Positions 63,037 through 64,000 of a stretch of 64,000 nt of DNA are shown piece by piece. The stretch is taken from contig NZ_JANDMF010000009.1 of the NCBI RefSeq assembly GCF_031626875.1, positions 36,569 to 100,568 on the forward strand. Direction: 5' to 3'. Below the pieces are notes generated by a model, which saw only the letters and a list, made by a program, of their open reading frames with translations, had not been told where the DNA came from and did no database searches. The stretch's first letter is position 1; every line of letters begins with the position of its first letter. The translations under genes and the position numbers were made by a program. This stretch comes from Clostridium sp031626875 (GTDB lineage Bacteria > Bacillota > Clostridia > Clostridiales > Clostridiaceae).

Positions 63037-63924
63037 ATGATTAAAGTTTATGATAGAAAAGCGAATACTTATGAAGAAGAAAAAGTTGCTGGAGGTAAAT
63101 ACATAAGTTGGTGTTATGAGTCCCCTATTGGTAAAGGTTTAACTGAGCTCCTTATTAAGAAAAAATTAGTTTCAAGTTTATATGGAAAGTATTGTGATAC
63201 AAAATTAAGTAAGAAAAAGATAAAGTCCTTTATAGATGATTTTCATATAGATATGAACATATCTACAAAGAAATTGGATGAATTTTCATCTTTTAATGAT
63301 TTTTTCATCAGACAGCTACACAAAGAATCTAGACCTATAAATAATGATAGTAATGTTCTAATATCTCCTGGAGATGGTAGATTATTTGCTTATAATAACA
63401 TCTCTATGAATAACTTAATTCAAGTTAAAAATCTTACTTATAGTTTATCTGAACTTTTAGGTGACGATAAAATTGCAAAAGAATATGAAGATGGCATTTG
63501 TCTTGTATTAAGATTATGCCCTACTGATTATCATAGATTTCATTTTGTAGATTCAGGAATTTCAACTTCAAGTAAATTCATTGATGGATCTTATTATTCA
63601 GTAAATCCTACAGCATTAGAAAGAATTCCAAAGCTCTATTGTCAAAATAAAAGAGAATGGTCTGTTTTTAAGTCTGATAATTTTGGTGATATAATTCATG
63701 TAGAAGTTGGAGCAACTTGTGTAGGTACAATAATTCAAACTTATACTCCTGGTGAAAGGGTTCAAAAAGGTGAGGAAAAAGGCTACTTTAAATTTGGAGG
63801 TTCTACAACAATATTATTTTTCAAAAAAAATACCATATCAATCTCTGAAGATATTTTAATTCAAAGTTCTCTTGGCTTTGAATGTAAAGTTATGATGGGT
63901 GAGACAATTGGGTATAAAAAATAA
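63037..63924 (+). CDS. psd: Phosphatidylserine decarboxylase proenzyme
   Basis: Makes phosphatidylethanolamine from phosphatidylserine. The 295-residue proenzyme has FFIRQLHKESRPI, ISPGDGRLFAY, the conserved RLCPTDYHRFHFVDSG (~155-170), NKREWSVF, VEVGATCVGTI and a C-terminal FGGSTTILFF. The GGST/S site is where self-cleavage creates the pyruvoyl cofactor and splits alpha and beta chains. ATG follows AGAGAGG. It is divergent from hydA. Confidence 0.95.
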   Translation: MIKVYDRKANTYEEEKVAGGKYISWCYESPIGKGLTELLIKKKLVSSLYGKYCDTKLSKKKIKSFIDDFHIDMNISTKKLDEFSSFNDFFIRQLHKESRPINNDSNVLISPGDGRLFAYNNISMNNLIQVKNLTYSLSELLGDDKIAKEYEDGICLVLRLCPTDYHRFHFVDSGISTSSKFIDGSYYSVNPTALERIPKLYCQNKREWSVFKSDNFGDIIHVEVGATCVGTIIQTYTPGERVQKGEEKGYFKFGGSTTILFFKKNTISISEDILIQSSLGFECKVMMGETIGYKK

Positions 63925-63925
63925 A

Positions 63926-63970
63926 GGGGCTGTCGCATTAGCGGATTAAAATCCGTTAGCGATAGCTCCC
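63926..63970 (+). terminator. Terminator of psd
   Basis: Long stem GGGGCTGTCGC..AGCGGATT with AATCCG.TAGCGATAGCTCCC, followed by TTTTT; one base after the psd stop. Confidence 0.9.
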
Positions 63971-64000
63971 TTTTTGAATTTTACACACCATTTTATATAT

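Noticed and set aside
1..64000. CRISPR array, tRNA or rRNA genes, complete insertion sequences
   Set aside because: No regularly spaced direct repeats, no cloverleaf-type sequences with TTCGANTC arms, no rRNA stretches and no transposase-like proteins were found on reading either strand.

Overview
The window is low-GC, densely packed DNA from an anaerobic, endospore-forming Firmicute, most likely Clostridium sensu stricto. Evidence: an [FeFe] hydrogenase of the clostridial monomeric type, a clostridial ferredoxin, spore maturation proteins SpmA/SpmB, the germination pair SleC plus a Csp-type subtilisin protease, two T-box leaders, a CcpA-type regulator and strong AGGAGG ribosome binding sites. 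I cannot fix the species from sequence alone. No rRNA, tRNA, CRISPR array, prophage or complete insertion sequence was seen; this is a housekeeping chromosomal stretch with a few accessory or uncharacterised genes.

Layout. 1-4200: end of a membrane protein gene, ferredoxin, an Mrp/NBP35-type Fe-S carrier ATPase, a lipoprotein, a membrane-anchored protein and a His/Glu-rich protein. 4210-12540: ksgA, rnmV, yabE, tatD and two adjacent methionyl-tRNA synthetase genes, the same order as the Bacillus metS-yabD-yabE-rnmV-ksgA cluster, preceded by a methionine T-box; a ferritin-like helical-bundle gene and a candidate small RNA lie between tatD and the second metG. 12540-18900: a UbiB-type kinase and a phasin-like protein separated by a 160-bp inverted-repeat element, an ABC-2 exporter pair, spmB/spmA and a 61-residue protein. 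18900-28500: ccpA, ileS with its isoleucine T-box, ribosomal protein L25 with a structured leader, aspartokinase, an RlmI-like methyltransferase and an AI-2E permease. 28500-39200: a DUF1906 hydrolase with four peptidoglycan-binding repeats, a DUF1643 protein, comB, radical-SAM proteins, a lipoprotein, a YkvI-like permease and the germination genes sleC and csp.

39200-47600: an XRE regulator, a DUF3783 protein, cyclophilin, a DUF4325 protein, murI, a small gene with a consensus LexA box, and carAB behind a PyrR-type leader that also contains a 33-codon ORF. 47600-55200: a PHP phosphatase, two Cof-type HAD phosphatases, a short-chain dehydrogenase, proBA and a second AI-2E permease. 55200-64000: an ABC-class ATPase with a DUF1836 protein, divergent from a hemolysin III gene and flanked by matching palindromes; ybaK, an ABC-F protein, the hydrogenase gene with a Rex-like site, and psd.

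The regulatory content is unusually readable: two T-boxes, a PyrR element, a LexA box inside a consensus promoter, a paired palindromic operator, a Rex-like site, sporulation-type -10 elements before csp and sleC, and many intrinsic terminators. The observations I rate highest are the LexA-controlled 88-residue protein, the paired palindromes around the DUF1836/hemolysin III intergenic region, the candidate small RNA at about 8471-8578, the pyrimidine leader ORF, the L25 leader and the inverted-repeat element at 14191-14350. For many genes I moved the start inward to the codon that follows a proper Shine-Dalgarno sequence; several are TTG or GTG starts.
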